From: Vanilla planifolia
Lineage: Eukaryota; Streptophyta; Magnoliopsida; Asparagales; Orchidaceae
Direction of reading: 5' to 3'
Length of the DNA: 64,000 nt
NCBI GenBank assembly: GCA_023846275.1
Contig: JAIUJO010000071.1
Location: forward strand, 1,355,498-1,419,497
Program-made: the position numbers and the translations under genes
Shown: positions 61,701 through 64,000 of the stretch, in pieces
Layout of the letters: each line of letters opens with the position of its first letter
How positions within the stretch are numbered: the first letter of the stretch is position 1
The notes under the pieces: model-generated
What the model was told of the DNA's origin: nothing
Databases searched by the model: none
Seen by the model: the letters and a program-made list of their open reading frames with translations, nothing else

Positions 61701-64000
61701 TAAAAGTTATAATTTTAACATTAAATAATTATATAATAATGATGAAATGAGATAAATGTAAGTAGCAAAACATAACCTAATCAAAGTGGTGTAAACATCA
61801 CATGAGAGGAGAATTACAGTCTTTTATAATATAACCCAATCAAATCAATAAATTTGTTGAAAGTATATAAATTATGTGAAGATGTTGTATTCAAAGCAAC
61901 TAACTAATTTGAGAATAACAACCTCAATCAAAAAATTAAGTACTAATTTAAACAACTCGCAAACCAGATATAATTTCTAGAAAATAAAACATTTCGAAAA
62001 ATAAAATAAATTTTTAATTGCATAGAGCTCTACAAGATAGACCCATGATGTTTATTTTTTCTAGGTCGTACCTCATTATGGGTTACTATGAATTACAAAA
62101 GTAATTTTGCACAACCAATAAAAAATTATTGTTATAATATTAAGGAAATATATATTAATGCTGAAATGAAAAAAAATTAAAGTCAACAACAAAGGGAAGG
62201 TTATGTAAATGTCACAAAAAAAAATATTTAGAGTCAAATTATAGTATAAACAAATACAAGAAAAAGGTTAAAAACATAAGATAAAGAATTGAGAAACATT
62301 GCATCTTAAAATTAAGCAAATTTAAAATTTACAAAATACCAAAATCAAAGAAAGTTTTATTCATATGATTTTAGAATTAAATTTTCATAATAATATAATC
62401 TAATCAAAGCAAAAATTTTGAACAAATAAGATAAATTACAAAAGAAAATTTTATTCAAAGATATTAAAGAGATCGAGTGCAACATCCTTAATTATGAAAT
62501 TAGATATGAATCAAAATGTCACATAAATTAATACACAAATACAAAGCTATAAAATATTAAAAAATAGGAGAATTATTATTTAGACTAATATAGATCATTA
62601 GGTTGAGTCCAAAGACATTTGCTTAATCTTGATTGGACCAAATTTATAATTATTATTAATTAGTAAAGTTAATAAGCAAACATAATAATGTCACATAACC
62701 AATTAAAATATATTATAATAAAACAAAAGTGAAAAAGTTAAATAAATAAGAAAAATTATTAAAAAATTTTGCATTCAAATGTTCTACGAAGATGGATAAT
62801 ATCTTTGATAAAAAGGTCAGTTATGAATTAAAAATGATTCACAAAGTATGCATAAATATAAGAAACTTAAATTTTTAAAAATATGAAATTTTTATTGAGT
62901 TGCATAAAGCATGCTGGGATAAGCTTAATGAATATTATTTTATTTATATTGGAGTTCATGTTGAATTTAAATGAATTATTAGAGTAAATATTAATGAATA
63001 ATAACAAAGCATTATTTTAATGTTGATTAGTTATATAATAAAGATTACACAAGAAAAAATTTAAAGTTACATAATAGTATCACCAAATCAAATGAAAAAA
63101 TTTTAAAAAATAATATAAATCATATAAGAAAGTTGCATTCAAAAATACTAAGAAGATCGTGTGTAACTTACTCATTCATCATAAGAGGTACATATTGAAA
63201 TGCCACAAAAAATGCAAAAATCACAAATACAATGTTTACCATTACAATAGTGGATATTCAATTCCACATAGATCACTGAGCGATGCCCAATGACATTATT
63301 TTTCTCTCAAGCAAACTTAGTTTAAACCTACCACGAATGACATCCATAAATAAGCATAAATAATAACAAATTATCATTTTGTTATTAAGTAAATAGTATC
63401 AAAACTAAAATGAGGTAATAAAAGGTCTATATATTGACAAAATGATGTGATGTCATGAGATAAGATTTAGAGTTATAGTAATATAACCAAATAAAGAAAA
63501 AAATTGAAGAAATTGTATAAAATTTTTTAAAGAGTTCCACACATGGATACGAAGAAGCTCAAGCAAAAGATCGACGGTTGTCAAATTAGATACAAATCAA
63601 AATGTCAAGTAAAAGATATAAAAACTATTAAAATAAAATATATAAAAATGTAATAATGAATAATTAATTGATGGAGCTCGTAGAGACAACCTGAATAATA
63701 GTCGTGAACTCTGAATCGAGCCTTGTTTGAAAAAACTATCAACTAATAAAAAGCATATATAATTCTAAATTATTGTTTTACAATATATATATATATATAT
63801 ATTAAAGTTAAATTTTGATAAATTGAAATAACATATTACAAACAAAAAACAACTTGAAAATGTCACATTTGAGGAGATTTAAGGTTATATTATAACATGA
63901 TAAATAAAAATGAAAAATTAAATAAACAAGATAAATTCTATGGGAAGGTTATATTCCAAGATAAAAGGGAGATCAAGTGCAACATCTTTAATCATCAAAT
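58790..64000 (+). repeat. ~418-bp tandem repeat array, forward block 4
   Basis: Forward units from just after the Copia element to the right edge, ending mid-unit with 'gatcaagtgcaacatcttta'. The unit is the same as in all other blocks. An (AT)n run lies at 63,783-63,801. Short frames are chance. Confidence 0.9.
63783..63801. repeat. (AT)n microsatellite
   Basis: Uninterrupted 'at' repeat of 19 bases, sitting where the unit normally has 'agtaaatatatattaaag'. It looks like an expansion of that short 'atatat' word. Confidence 0.9.

Noticed and set aside
1..64000. CRISPR array or phage-like repeat system
   Set aside because: The repeats are tandem, AT-rich and diverged, with no short exact repeats and unique spacers, and the retroelements are of plant type.

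Overview
The window looks like plant nuclear heterochromatin. It is very AT-rich, and I found no intact host gene, no tRNA or rRNA gene, and no bacterial-type signals. Two things point to a plant: remnants of plant retrotransposon families (Copia with an initiator-Met primer site, Ty3/Gypsy, and an L1-type LINE ORF1 with a DUF4283 and CCHC knuckle), and an old tandem repeat carrying many C-to-T-like changes. I cannot name the species. Long open frames are nearly absent, and almost all short ones are chance frames in AT-rich repeats.

Layout. (1) 1-11,815: diverged tandem repeat, monomer about 416-420 bp, mostly in one orientation ('forward'). It carries a higher-order repeat of about 5.2 kb and three inverted blocks. 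(2) 11,815-30,200: a nest of decayed elements. These are a minus-strand Ty3/Gypsy with repeat ends (12.1-16.4 kb), a GC-richer LINE ORF1 fragment on minus (17.85-19.03 kb), a minus-strand Copia gag/protease remnant (19.85-20.2 kb), a second minus-strand Copia integrase/RT remnant (24.3-26.1 kb), a 42-bp minisatellite (27.86-28.15 kb), and copy A of an unclassified 1.3-kb dispersed repeat. (3) 30,470-31,490: a purine-rich tract on the plus strand. (4) 31,530-36,612: the same tandem repeat inverted, interrupted by an LTR-like insertion. (5) 36,618-46,555: forward array, interrupted by copy B of the 1.3-kb repeat and a 50-bp perfect tandem repeat with a hairpin. (6) 46,558-53,020: inverted array. 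(7) 53,020-58,790: a decayed plus-strand Copia element with both LTRs recognisable. (8) 58,790-64,000: forward array.

The main result is the array itself. Roughly 80-90 diverged copies in this window switch orientation several times, show a higher-order structure, and share a CpG-containing dyad of 7-bp arms around a 9-bp spacer. The two arms meet almost symmetrically at about 36.6 kb, and the plus-strand Copia element sits exactly between oppositely oriented array blocks. The retroelements are insertions into or beside this array. None looks able to move by itself: every pol or gag region seen has stops, frame shifts or large deletions.
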